Positions 11,821 to 20,462 of a stretch of DNA of 49,108 bases are shown here, one piece after another (position 1 is the stretch's first letter; every line of letters starts with the position of its first letter). This DNA is from Pseudomonadota bacterium. GTDB lineage: Bacteria; Desulfobacterota; Binatia; Binatales; Binataceae. The stretch spans positions 1-49,108 of the forward strand of contig JAJPIL010000006.1 in the NCBI GenBank assembly GCA_021324755.1. Direction: 5' to 3'. A program made the translations under genes and the position numbers. The notes beneath the pieces were generated by a model, which saw only the letters and a list, made by a program, of their open reading frames with translations, did not search any database and had not been told where the DNA came from.

Positions 11821-13365
11821 ATGGTGTTCGAAACCAAGCTCGGTCAGGAACTTCGGCTTCGCCAGCAGTTGGTGATGACGCCGCAGTTGCAGCAGGCGAT
11901 CAAGATTCTGCAGCTGCCGGTGGTCGAACTGGAGGCGATGATCCAGAGCGAGTTGGAACAGAACCCGTTGCTTGAAATTGCCGAGCGACCGGCTCAGGAG
12001 TCGACTCTCAACGGGGATAGCCTCGCGCTGGACGCTGCGGAGATCTCCTCCGAGCAAAGCTCAGCGCCCGGCGACGAATTGAATACTGCTCTTGACGGTG
12101 AAGACGCAACACCTGAATTATCGGCTGGCGCTTCAACCGAGCTCAGGGATCTCGATCGGATTGAGCGTATCGACTGGGCTGAATATTTCCAGACCTACTC
12201 CAATAACTGGCAGGATACCGGCTATGACTACGACGAGGACGAGGAAGAGGAGCGCCGCCTTAGGCTCGAGAACACCTTGGCTCAAAAGACCTCGCTCGAG
12301 GAACATCTGATATGGCAGCTTCGCCTGTCTAATCTTAGCGAGCCGGAGCGCCGGATTGGCGAAGCGATAATCTACAACCTCAACGAGGATGGTTATCTCG
12401 AGGCGAGCGTAGAGGAAATAGCTGCGCAGCTTGGGTGCGAGCCGACGCAAGTAGAAAAAGTTCTTCTCAAGGTACAAAAGTTCGACCCCCCTGGCGTGGC
12501 CAGCCGAAGTCTGCAGGAATGTTTGATCAATCAGCTGCGAGTGTATGGGATGGAAGATTCGCTGGCGGCCCGGATGATACGTAACCACTTGCATCTGTTG
12601 GAGAAGCATCGCTATGCCGAGGTTGCCAGACTCGAGAATGTAAGTCTTGAGACGGTCAATCAGGCGCTCAAAGTAATATCGTTACTGGAGCCGAAACCGG
12701 GGCGGGACTATGGCGATAGCAAGCCGGCCTATATCATTCCCGACGTATTCATCCGGAAGCAAAATGACGACTACGTAGTCTTGCTAAACGAAGACGCAAT
12801 CCCGCGCCTTCGAATATCGCCTTACTATCAACGCGTGCTGAATGACGACCAAATAAGTGAAGAGACCCGTCGTTATCTGCATGAACGACTGCGGTCGGCG
12901 CGTTGGCTGGTCAGGTCGATCTATCAACGTCAGCAGACCATCTACCGCGTTGCCACATCGATAGTTAAGTTTCAGCGCGAGTTTTTTGAACGGGGCATCG
13001 CGTACCTCAAACCTCTCGTGTTGCGCGACATCGCCAACGATATCAACATGCACGAGTCCACGATAAGCCGCGCGACTGCCAACAAGTATGCGGACACGCC
13101 GCAGGGGATTTTTGAACTCAAATTCTTCTTCACGTCCAGCGTCAAAGCGTCTTCCGGGCAAGAGGTAAGTGCTCAAACAATTAAAGAGCGCATTCGCCAG
13201 CTTGTTGCGAATGAGTCTCCGAGCGAGCCCTTATCCGACCAAGCCATCGTGGAGATTCTGCGCCGCGAGAACATCAACATCGCCCGCCGGACTGTTGCCA
13301 AATATCGACAAGCTCTGGCTATTCTGCCCTCGTCGCGGCGAAGGAGGTTGGAGCAGCCGTCTTAA
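11821..13365 (+). CDS. rpoN: RNA polymerase sigma-54 factor
   Basis: RpoN is the sigma-54 factor that needs AAA+ enhancer-binding activators. The 514-residue protein has the glutamine- and leucine-rich region I (about 8-50, QQLVMTPQLQQAIKILQLP), an acidic region II (about 90-140, DEDEEEERR), the core-binding region from about 155, a DNA-binding region with HESTISRATANKYADTPQGI, and the RpoN box ARRTVAKYR (488-496). All functional parts are present. In many related genomes lptB sits between lptA and rpoN, but here rpoN directly follows lptA. hpf comes 35 bases after the stop. Confidence 0.97.
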   Translation: MVFETKLGQELRLRQQLVMTPQLQQAIKILQLPVVELEAMIQSELEQNPLLEIAERPAQESTLNGDSLALDAAEISSEQSSAPGDELNTALDGEDATPELSAGASTELRDLDRIERIDWAEYFQTYSNNWQDTGYDYDEDEEEERRLRLENTLAQKTSLEEHLIWQLRLSNLSEPERRIGEAIIYNLNEDGYLEASVEEIAAQLGCEPTQVEKVLLKVQKFDPPGVASRSLQECLINQLRVYGMEDSLAARMIRNHLHLLEKHRYAEVARLENVSLETVNQALKVISLLEPKPGRDYGDSKPAYIIPDVFIRKQNDDYVVLLNEDAIPRLRISPYYQRVLNDDQISEETRRYLHERLRSARWLVRSIYQRQQTIYRVATSIVKFQREFFERGIAYLKPLVLRDIANDINMHESTISRATANKYADTPQGIFELKFFFTSSVKASSGQEVSAQTIKERIRQLVANESPSEPLSDQAIVEILRRENINIARRTVAKYRQALAILPSSRRRRLEQPS

Positions 13366-13400
13366 TTGGTAGCCCCTTGAGAGGCGGGAGGTCGGGTTTT

Positions 13401-13877
13401 ATGGCGAAAAGGAAGGTTGAGCATGAGCAAATCGAACGGCCAGTCCAGGTTGCGAATGGCGATGTGGCGCCGGAGGAGCCGGCTGCACCTAAGGCTAAAC
13501 GGAAGACTCACACCGCGAAGGTGAGTGCCACGTTTCGCCATCTGGATCCTTCACCGGCTATTCAGAGCTATGCGCAGCGCAAATTTGGCCAGATTGCACG
13601 CTTCCTTAGGAGAGATGCTTCAATACACCTGATTTTGTCGGTAGACAAGTACAGGCATTGTGGGGAAGCAACGGTTAAAGCGGGAAGGCTTAGCCTTAAG
13701 ACCGCTTACGAAGAGGGACGTGACATCTATGCTGTAATTGACGCCCTCGTTGCTAAGGTCAAACGACAGATAACTGAGCAAACACGCAAAATTCGGGAAC
13801 GGAGAACGCGGGCGGTCTCTGCAAACCAACTTCTGGGGGCTCGCTCGCTTATTGCCCCGGCGTTGAAAAACACCTAG
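13401..13877 (+). CDS. hpf: Ribosome hibernation promoting factor
   Basis: Hpf binds the 30S subunit and stabilises inactive ribosomes in stationary phase. From the ATG at 13401 the protein has 158 residues: a lysine- and proline-rich N-terminal extension of about 35 residues, then the HPF/YfiA fold (about 40-130) with AKVSATFRHLDPSPAIQSYA, FLRRDASIHLILSVD and GRDIYAVIDALVAKVKRQI. It lacks the separate C-terminal domain of long HPF. GGGAGG about ten bases upstream supports this start over the one at 13377. The rpoN-hpf-ptsN-rapZ order is classic for proteobacterial nitrogen-PTS clusters. Confidence 0.9.
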   Translation: MAKRKVEHEQIERPVQVANGDVAPEEPAAPKAKRKTHTAKVSATFRHLDPSPAIQSYAQRKFGQIARFLRRDASIHLILSVDKYRHCGEATVKAGRLSLKTAYEEGRDIYAVIDALVAKVKRQITEQTRKIRERRTRAVSANQLLGARSLIAPALKNT

Positions 13878-14064
13878 CCATAATTTAGTCTCGTGCAAGG
13901 AGTTTTAATTTTTTGTGCGCAAGCCAGAGCAAGACATTTGTTCATTGCGCCCTCGGCTTCGCATTTTCCTTTTCGCCTGAACGAAGTAGAGGTTGGGGAT
14001 TAGGGAGCTTTGGGCGGTTGTAGTCTGCCGGGGTAAGCTTGCCACCTAAGATGTGGTGCTGCTG

Positions 14065-14526
14065 ATGAACATCACAGAAATTCTGGCACCTGACATGATT
14101 TTGCCTGATATCCGCGCGAACTCCAAAAACGGGGTGCTGGAAGAGCTCGCCGCTCCAATCTGTGCTAAGTACCGGCAGATTAAGCTAAACGAACTGGTCG
14201 AGGTGCTGGTTCAACGAGAACGCCTGGGTTCAACTGCGATCGGTGACGGTATAGCGATTCCCCACGGCAAGATTGGCGGTATTCCAAGGATTGTTGGTGT
14301 CTTCGGTCGCAGTCTTAAGGGGGTTGACTTTGAGTCGCTCGACGGTAAACCCACCCATCTTTTTTTCCTACTGGTAGCTCCGGAGGAGTCGACAAGCTTG
14401 CATCTAAAGGCATTGGCGCGGGTATCGCGCCTGCTGAAAAGCGCCACATTTCGCGAGCAGCTTATGAAAGCTACTGATAGCGCCGAGCTCTATCGTCTGC
14501 TCAAGGAAGAGGACGCCAGGTACTGA
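14065..14526 (+). CDS. ptsN: PTS IIA-like nitrogen regulatory protein
   Basis: PtsN (EIIA-Ntr) is a phosphoryl acceptor of the nitrogen phosphotransferase branch and regulates potassium and nitrogen functions by protein contacts. From MNITEIL at 14065 it has 153 residues; the phosphorylated histidine is His67 in IAIPHGK. Other family segments are RERLGSTAIGDGIAIPHGKI, LFFLLVAPEESTSLHLKALA and LSRLLK-like helices near the end. A GTG at 14053 would add four residues. It stands between hpf and rapZ, with a 187-base gap to hpf in which no other feature was recognised. Confidence 0.93.
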   Translation: MNITEILAPDMILPDIRANSKNGVLEELAAPICAKYRQIKLNELVEVLVQRERLGSTAIGDGIAIPHGKIGGIPRIVGVFGRSLKGVDFESLDGKPTHLFFLLVAPEESTSLHLKALARVSRLLKSATFREQLMKATDSAELYRLLKEEDARY

Positions 14527-14620
14527 AGAATTTCTTTCCGGGCAGTTTTTGAAGAACCCGCAGCGCCCGCTTGATCGCCATATCGGCCCTATTTTTTGGT
14601 TTCGGGATACGTCCTTCCAG

Positions 14621-15523
14621 ATGACCTCGCAGGGTTCAAAAACGCCGAACGAGAAGCTTCGATTGATTGTCGTCACAGGAGTGTCCGGGTCGGGCCGAGC
14701 GAGCACGATGCGCATCCTCGAGGATCTCGGCTTCTACTGCATAGATAACTTGCCAGTGGCTTTGGCTCCGACGATGCTCGAGCTCGTAACCGAGCGCGAT
14801 CCGACACTTTCGAAGGTGGCGCTCGGAATCGACGCTCGGGAGCGCTTGTTTTTCCCTGAATGGCCGCGTGTTTTTGCTCAGCTAGAAGCTTCAGGGTTTC
14901 GTCCGGAAATAATTTTTCTCGATGCCGCTGATGCGGTGTTGGCTCGTCGCTATTCCGAGACTCGGCGCCCCCATCCCTTGGCTCACGCCGGCACGACTGT
15001 GGCAGAAAGTATTCGTCGCGAACGGCTAGCGTTGGCGGAGATGCGCGAGCGAGCCAACCGCATTATCGATACCAGCGCGCTTACCGTCCATGAGTTGCGT
15101 GAGATAATCACCGCAATCGTGGCATCTCCGGGTGACCAAGCTGAAATGGCGATTACGCTGGTGTCCTTCGGCTTCAAGTATGGAACGCCAGTCGGTCTCG
15201 ACCTTATGTTCGATGTCAGGTTCATACCGAACCCGTTCTTCGTCGACGAGCTTCGCGGCTTGGATGGCCACGATCCCAAAGTGAGGGCGTTTGTCATGAA
15301 TCAACCCACTGCGGTTGCCTTCCTTGACCAGGTCGAAAGCTTGATGAAGTTCTTGATTCCGCTTTATAAAAAAGAAGGCAAACGTCATCTCGCAATCGGA
15401 CTGGGTTGCACCGGGGGCCGACATCGGTCGCCCGTGCTCGTTCAGGAGCTGGCCAAACGGTTAAGCGCTTTCGGTTTACCCATCCAGACACGCGACCAAG
15501 ACATCCATCGCCAAGAAACTTAG
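14621..15523 (+). CDS. rapZ: RNase adapter protein RapZ
   Basis: RapZ is a nucleotide-binding protein that in enterobacteria targets small RNAs to RNase E and controls amino-sugar synthesis. With the ATG at 14621 it has 300 residues. The P-loop reads GVSGSGRAST (about 20-29), with Arg in place of the usual Lys, followed by the conserved LEDLGFYCIDNLPV. The C-terminal RNA-binding part has GFKYG, DVRFIPNPFF and the signature GLGCTGGRHRS. An upstream TTG at 14549 would give 324 residues but adds no family sequence. Arg at the P-loop Lys is also known in actinobacterial homologues, so it need not mean loss of function. Confidence 0.92.
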   Translation: MTSQGSKTPNEKLRLIVVTGVSGSGRASTMRILEDLGFYCIDNLPVALAPTMLELVTERDPTLSKVALGIDARERLFFPEWPRVFAQLEASGFRPEIIFLDAADAVLARRYSETRRPHPLAHAGTTVAESIRRERLALAEMRERANRIIDTSALTVHELREIITAIVASPGDQAEMAITLVSFGFKYGTPVGLDLMFDVRFIPNPFFVDELRGLDGHDPKVRAFVMNQPTAVAFLDQVESLMKFLIPLYKKEGKRHLAIGLGCTGGRHRSPVLVQELAKRLSAFGLPIQTRDQDIHRQET

Positions 15524-15820
15524 CGTTTAAGGCCATTTTATTTTATGCGTCTTGCGCAAGCCTTTGGCTAAGATTGCCGCTCAACTGCGTGTAGTTGCTC
15601 GGAATTTTGTGCGCTTCCCCGGGGTCGAAAATTGCCTACAAGAGAGTGCTAGAGGCTCAGATGTTGTTCGAGATCGGTTCACTCGATACACTAAACGGCT
15701 TGATTAGCATACTGGCAGTGTCGTAAGACAGCTCAGGCCGGGCAAGCGTGAGGGTTTAGTACGCTTGTGCTTGCTTGAGAGTTGGGAAATCAGCATCGGG
15801 GTAGAATTGTCCAAAAGGTG

Positions 15821-16540
15821 ATGGAGCGTCGGTTCTTCCGAAGCGTAAGGCCGGGCGTATTCTCCGCGCTCAAACTCGGGGTACTATTTGGGCTTGGCCT
15901 GGCGATGGTTTACTTGTTCGTTGCTCATCCTCAATGGTTTTCCGATCCTGCAGAGCTTCGCAGTGAACTTTTATCCTGGGGGATATGGGCACCGGCGATT
16001 TACCTTATTCTTTACATGATCGGTCCGTCTTTATTGCTGCCCGGAGCTGTGATGACTCTTGCAGCGGGGCTTGCCTTTGGCGCAGTGCGAGGAGCGCTTT
16101 ACGCATTGATCGGCGCCAATATCGGTGCTGTGACGGCGTTTGCCACCGGTCGGTTTTTAGGGCAAGACTTTGTGCGTCGCACCATTGGTAGCCGCTTCGA
16201 TCCGCTCTTTGATCGACTTGCCCGGCATGGTTTTCAGATAATTTTCTATCTTCGCGTATTTCCCATCATTCCCTACAATGCGCTTAACCTGATCGCTGGA
16301 GTAAGCCCGATTCGCTTCCGTGATTACTGGTGGGCAACGGTGCTGGGTTTGGTGCCAGGAACAATACTGTTTGCTTGTCTCGGCAATGAACTGTGGCATC
16401 CGACCTCCGCGCGTTTCGCCGCCACCCTTGCTCTGCTGGCGATCTGCTTTGCTTCGGCTGAGTATTATCGCCGGCGCGCGGGGGCGCGTCTCTACGTTTC
16501 CTATGAAGAGACAGGGCGCGACTCTAGTAAGCCGTCCTAA
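15821..16540 (+). CDS. VTT-domain (TVP38/TMEM64-like) membrane protein
   Basis: This is an inner-membrane protein of the VTT/DedA-like superfamily, 239 residues from the ATG at 15821 (AAAAGG lies 3 bases upstream; a TTG at 15782 is possible). Hydrophobic helices occur at about 17-36, 55-75, 75-97 and 98-115, with two more near the end. The family signature FYLRVFPIIPYNALNLIAG spans about 142-160. Members have been linked to lipid scrambling or membrane homeostasis, but the role of bacterial TVP38 proteins is mostly unknown. It stands alone, 297 bases after rapZ; that gap shows no other feature I could support. Confidence 0.85.
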   Translation: MERRFFRSVRPGVFSALKLGVLFGLGLAMVYLFVAHPQWFSDPAELRSELLSWGIWAPAIYLILYMIGPSLLLPGAVMTLAAGLAFGAVRGALYALIGANIGAVTAFATGRFLGQDFVRRTIGSRFDPLFDRLARHGFQIIFYLRVFPIIPYNALNLIAGVSPIRFRDYWWATVLGLVPGTILFACLGNELWHPTSARFAATLALLAICFASAEYYRRRAGARLYVSYEETGRDSSKPS

Positions 16541-16862
16541 GTTTCCGTTTGGCTTCGGCACAGACTGGCTCCTATCGAAAAAGCCCAGCGGAGGTACGTG
16601 GCATACCGCGCTAAGCAAACTTCGCTGTGGTGCAGTTAGCGATATTATGAAGGCGGCCAGAGCGAAGTCTTACGATTCTAGCCTTGTTGAGTCGTTCCCT
16701 GTCGGCGCGACTTTCCGAACAGCTGCGGCGAACCTTTGACAAAATTTGGGATCCCCTTCTGATAGCGCCGTGTTACGATAAGGTTAGGAACGCCAGAGGC
16801 GGGCTTTTCAACGTTCTGTGCGCATTGCAAGCCACCAGCGTTGGCTACGAGGAGAACCAGCC
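16541..16862. other. Spacer without recognised gene
   Basis: These 322 bases between the VTT-protein gene and the MepK-like gene contain only short overlapping frames without family similarity. A TTGACA hexamer at 16736-16741 could be a -35 element, but no convincing -10 sits at the right distance. Confidence 0.5.
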
Positions 16863-17555
16863 GTGGCGAAGCAGAGACTCGAGACGAGGACGGATTGCGA
16901 GGTCACTGAACCCGCTTGTCCAAGACGCGAACGAAGCATCAGCCGCCGCGAGCTAATAAACGGTCTTGCCGCGGCTGCATTCCTTTTCTTTCCTTTTTCC
17001 ATGACAGCTTGGGCGACCGAGACCGCGTTGAATCGACCCCGGAAGCTATCCTTTTACAATTTGCATACGGGCGAGAAGCTCAGCGTGGTTTATTGGGAGC
17101 AGGGCCATTACGACGTTTTGGCGCTGAGCCAGATCGACTACATTATGCGTGACTTTCGAGCCGGTGTGGTCAAACCAATCGACGTGCGTCTGCTCGATTT
17201 GCTTTATCTTTTGCGTCTCGACCTCGGTAGCGAGCGACCTTTTGAACTCATTTCTGGCTATCGAACTCCTGCCACCAACGCGATGTTGAGAGCCCGCACC
17301 CAGGGCGTTTCGCCAGTCAGTATGCATATGCAAGCAAGAGCTGCGGACGTGCGGTTGCCGGATCGCTCGGCTGAAGATCTGTGGCTTGCAGCCTGCAGGC
17401 GATGCGCGGGTGGGGCCGGATATTATCCGGAGTCGGGCTTCGTCCATATCGATGTAGGCAGGGTGCGCCGATGGGTTTTCCCGCCCAGTGCGTCAAGGGC
17501 CGTTGCCTTCGCCCTTCCAATTGTTGGCTGCTCAGATGCTGGGCAGAAGATTTAA
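16863..17555 (+). CDS. MepK-like murein endopeptidase (YcbK/DUF882), Tat signal
   Basis: This is a peptidase M15-like protein of the YcbK/MepK family, which cleaves peptidoglycan cross-links in the periplasm. Starting at the GTG at 16863 (GAGGAG ten bases upstream) gives 230 residues. A twin-arginine motif SRREL (27-31) precedes a hydrophobic stretch and a cleavage-like WATETA, so Tat export is likely, as for E. coli YcbK. Family features are LSFYNLHTGEKL, ELISGYRTPATNAMLRART, and zinc ligands His155 (SMHMQ), Asp162 (AADVRL) and His195 (FVHIDVG). The final about 25 residues after RVRRW are extra relative to E. coli YcbK. A GTG at 16818 would give a longer N-terminus without benefit. Confidence 0.87.
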   Translation: MAKQRLETRTDCEVTEPACPRRERSISRRELINGLAAAAFLFFPFSMTAWATETALNRPRKLSFYNLHTGEKLSVVYWEQGHYDVLALSQIDYIMRDFRAGVVKPIDVRLLDLLYLLRLDLGSERPFELISGYRTPATNAMLRARTQGVSPVSMHMQARAADVRLPDRSAEDLWLAACRRCAGGAGYYPESGFVHIDVGRVRRWVFPPSASRAVAFALPIVGCSDAGQKI

Positions 17556-17784
17556 GCGACGTTTGCTGCGCGCGACGAGGTATGTCGAGCTGTCCTCACG
17601 ACGTCTATAGCCCTGATCTGCGTCGCCCCAGTGCAAGCGGTTATTCTAAATGCCCGCTTCTAAATAGCGGCGAGCCCGGAGGCTCAGCCTCAGCCGAACT
17701 AGGCAAGATGTTTGGTGGTGAGAGGCGGTATGGCGCAGTGGCTTGCGCGTTGATGGTTCGAAGCGTCGATAGCACCGAGTGGTT

Positions 17785-18312
17785 TTAGCCGACGAATGAT
17801 CTGATCGACCTGTCGATTAATTCCTTAGCGGTTTCAGGACCGGCCCAGCGCGTAATTTTGACCCATTTCCCCTCCTCCAGGTCTTTGTAGTGCCGGAAGA
17901 AATGGGCGATCTGTTCGCGCAAAATAAGCGGCAAGTCTTCGATGCTTTGAACTCCCGTATAATACGGGTTAAGTTCGTCAACCGGCACAGCGATAATTTT
18001 TTCGTCGGGTCCGTTTTCGTCCTCCATCAGAAGGGCGCCAATCGGACGGCATCGCACAAGCGCTCCAGAAATCACGGGCACCTGGGTTACCACGAGTACG
18101 TCGCACGGATCTCCGTCTTCGCAAAGCGTATTGGGAATGAATCCGTAGTTGGCAGGGTAAGACATCGATGTGTGGAGAAAACGGTCGACTACGAGAACGC
18201 CCGACGCCTTATCCAGTTCGTATTTTACAGGGACCCCGCCTTGGGGAATTTCAATGATGACGTTGATATCGTGCGGCGGATTTACGCCGGGAGATATCTT
18301 GCTTATGTCCAT
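17785..18312 (-). CDS. ppa: Inorganic pyrophosphatase, family I
   Basis: This soluble family I pyrophosphatase hydrolyses PPi from biosynthetic reactions. The 175-residue protein is full length, with NVIIEIPQG, KYELDK, YPANYGFIP and the metal-binding DGDPCDVLV (about 66-74), plus KIIAVPVDE. AAAGGA about 13 bases upstream supports the ATG at 18312. It is monocistronic; the 229-base gap to the convergent MepK-like gene includes a GAGGCT/AGCCTC palindrome near 17690 but no clear terminator. Confidence 0.96.
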   Translation of the reverse strand: MDISKISPGVNPPHDINVIIEIPQGGVPVKYELDKASGVLVVDRFLHTSMSYPANYGFIPNTLCEDGDPCDVLVVTQVPVISGALVRCRPIGALLMEDENGPDEKIIAVPVDELNPYYTGVQSIEDLPLILREQIAHFFRHYKDLEEGKWVKITRWAGPETAKELIDRSIRSFVG

Positions 18313-18545
18313 TTTTAAGTAATTCCTTTGGAGCTTTGGACTAAGCTTAAATTTCGGCTCGGATCATTCTGGAGGAGGAGGCTTATTCGCCGGCCGAGCA
18401 ACTGGGGATGTGAAATACGAAATTGGCGCACTGGGCGATAAAAGGGTTTCGTTCTATCGACTACGCAACTAAATTTGCGCACCCCGCTCGTCCTTGAACG
18501 GTTCTGGCAGCAGGCCGCGTATCACCTCCGTTTCGCGCCGAAGTT

Positions 18546-19427
18546 TCACAGGTCGAGCGCACTGGCTGAGCCGACAATAGTTTTAGTGCCGTCGCTTTTC
18601 TCGCTCCAAACCTCCAGCATAACGCGCGTGTGTTTGCCCTCGGGGATGCGTTCGATGACCCGTCCTTGTGTCAGGACGGTATCGTTGCACCAAACCACGT
18701 TGACCAAACGCAAGTCTAAGCGCCCCCCATAGTAAAAGCCCAAGCCGAATCGTTCGGTCATCATAGCGCTCACCAAACAGACCGACAGCATTCCCTGAAC
18801 GACGATATCGGGAAATCCCAGTTCGCGGGCTTTTTCGCGGTCGGTGTGGTAGTTGCGCTGCGGCCCTGAGAAAGCCATGCACATCGCTTCCGTAATCGTC
18901 CGCGGTGCGGTTTTTATCCGCTCGCCGGGTCCTTCTCCCACTTTGAAAGTACGTTCGGGAGCTTTTTCGCGGCTCTTGTCCACAGCAAAGCCTTGCGGCG
19001 TCGCCCCATCGATAAGAAAACTCTGATGGGTTCGGCCGCGCCACAGGACTCGCTGGTCGCGGCTGAAGGCTAAAAGCTCTGCTACTACATATTCGCGGTC
19101 TCGTTTGCGGTACCGGTCGACAATGAAGCGATGGGTCGTTACCTTTTCGCCCACGGGCACCGGCGCGAACGACTCCCATTCCTGACGAGCGTGCAGGTTG
19201 CCGTAAATGTTCGGCAAATACCAGTCGAGGTTCACATACACCGCCGAATGGAGTACTAAGGCTGGGGCGATCGCGTAGCCCAGCGGAGAGGCGCCGCGAT
19301 ACCAGGGATTGTCATCGCCGGTGCCAGCTACGTACTTCTCCACCAACTCTCGGCTAATCTCGAACTCATATCTTCCGAAATCACGGCCAACGTAAATCTC
19401 GTCCTTGCCAAACAGTTCCTCAGCCAT
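18546..19427 (-). CDS. MaoC-like double hotdog protein
   Basis: This 293-residue protein has two hotdog domains: about 10-140 (MaoC N-terminal type) and about 160-293 (MaoC-like C-terminal type). Enzymes of this build hydrate or dehydrate acyl-CoAs. The usual hydratase signature with catalytic Asp and His is altered in both halves: the first has GTGDDNPWY (35-43), with Tyr where His is expected; the second has SGPQRNYH (187-194), keeping His but with Pro where Asp is expected. So the activity could differ from a standard enoyl-CoA hydratase. It is transcribed 14 bases after a FlK-like thioesterase gene on the same strand, which suggests a small acyl-CoA operon. Confidence 0.75.
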   Translation of the reverse strand: MAEELFGKDEIYVGRDFGRYEFEISRELVEKYVAGTGDDNPWYRGASPLGYAIAPALVLHSAVYVNLDWYLPNIYGNLHARQEWESFAPVPVGEKVTTHRFIVDRYRKRDREYVVAELLAFSRDQRVLWRGRTHQSFLIDGATPQGFAVDKSREKAPERTFKVGEGPGERIKTAPRTITEAMCMAFSGPQRNYHTDREKARELGFPDIVVQGMLSVCLVSAMMTERFGLGFYYGGRLDLRLVNVVWCNDTVLTQGRVIERIPEGKHTRVMLEVWSEKSDGTKTIVGSASALDL

Positions 19428-19441
19428 CTCTCTGTCCCGTG

Positions 19442-19852
19442 TTAACGTTTGATCTTGGAGGCAAGCCGTTCGCTGAATTTGCTCGATTGAATAACGGCAC
19501 GCTGATGGGTACCAACTCCAATCGATTCGACTTCGTCAAACGCGCTAACCTTGAACTCGAGCTTGCGCCCTTCAACCTTCACAAGTTCCGCTTCGGCCTT
19601 GACTACGTGACCGATCGGAGTGGCTGCCAGATGTTGGACGTTGATCCCGACTCCGACCGACGCCTCACCCGGCTCAAGGTAATCACGCATAGCGTCCATC
19701 GCCGCCTGCTCCATCATCACAATCATCCAGCCCGTGGCTAGCACGGGAGGTAGCGTAGGATTGATCGTGCTTGCCAGGTGCTCCTCTTTAACGGTCATGG
19801 TAAAAGTCCCTTTTACTCCCACCGGAATATCGCGCATCGAGCCCTCCATCAA
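19442..19852 (-). CDS. Fluoroacetyl-CoA thioesterase-like (FlK family) protein
   Basis: This is a small hotdog thioesterase of 136 residues, close in pattern to FlK of Streptomyces cattleya. The FlK catalytic triad is conserved with a two-residue offset: Thr40 and Glu48 in ATGWMIVMMEQA and His74 in NVQHLAATP. The later segments VEGRKLEFKVSAFDEVE and IGVGTHQRAVI also match FlK. FlK itself hydrolyses fluoroacetyl-CoA; relatives may act on other small acyl-CoAs, so the true substrate is open. The gene is followed after 14 bases by the MaoC-like gene. An internal ATG six codons in is an alternative start. Confidence 0.72.
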   Translation of the reverse strand: MMEGSMRDIPVGVKGTFTMTVKEEHLASTINPTLPPVLATGWMIVMMEQAAMDAMRDYLEPGEASVGVGINVQHLAATPIGHVVKAEAELVKVEGRKLEFKVSAFDEVESIGVGTHQRAVIQSSKFSERLASKIKR

Positions 19853-20462
19853 AACCTATGGCTGCACAGGCAGGTCCTTGACCACCCCGTCATTGAACCT
19901 TATATCGCCAATCAATTCGCACAAGTTCTACGAAAGCCGCCCGCGAATCGTCAGAGCCGCGATTCACCGTCGAGCGTCCGACCAATAAATAACCTTCGCA
20001 TAAGAGCGAGACTCTCAAGCTTTCTCCGCCCTTATCTCGTTAACACTTACATCAACTCGAATAACGCTCGCAATCGCCAGCTTCATTCGACTTTGCTAGA
20101 CCTCGTAGAAGCGCTGACCGCGTCGATTACGCTTAGTTCCGTTCAGGGTCTGCTCGACCACGCGTTGGATACGACTCTTCCATAAAGAGGGCGAGAAGGG
20201 ATGTCGTCTGTATGGTGATGGCCCCGACTGGGCTGAGCCAACGGATGGGGAAAGCAAGTGGTGATGGCCAACCTTTAGCGCTCGTGAGTCGATTGTACCG
20301 GCGGGCAACTTTCACTCAACGGCCAAGCTGTTTTGCTCTGTCGTTTTTGGCACTGGCGGATGGTGTAATTTAAGCAAGCGGTGGTCACGGGCTCGGCGAG
20401 AACTCCGAGAATTGCCCCGAGCCCGCGCAAAGACCTTGGTGTCTGGGCGGCAGTCTAATTGT
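19853..20462. other. Gene-free stretch upstream of the thioesterase gene
   Basis: These 610 bases separate two minus-strand genes and should hold the promoter of the thioesterase-MaoC pair. Short frames on both strands show no family similarity. I found no tRNA, terminator hairpin or clear promoter here. Confidence 0.5.

Noticed and set aside
16736-16764. TTGACA hexamer upstream of the MepK-like gene as a promoter
   Set aside because: No acceptable -10 element at 16-18 bases; a lone hexamer is too weak.
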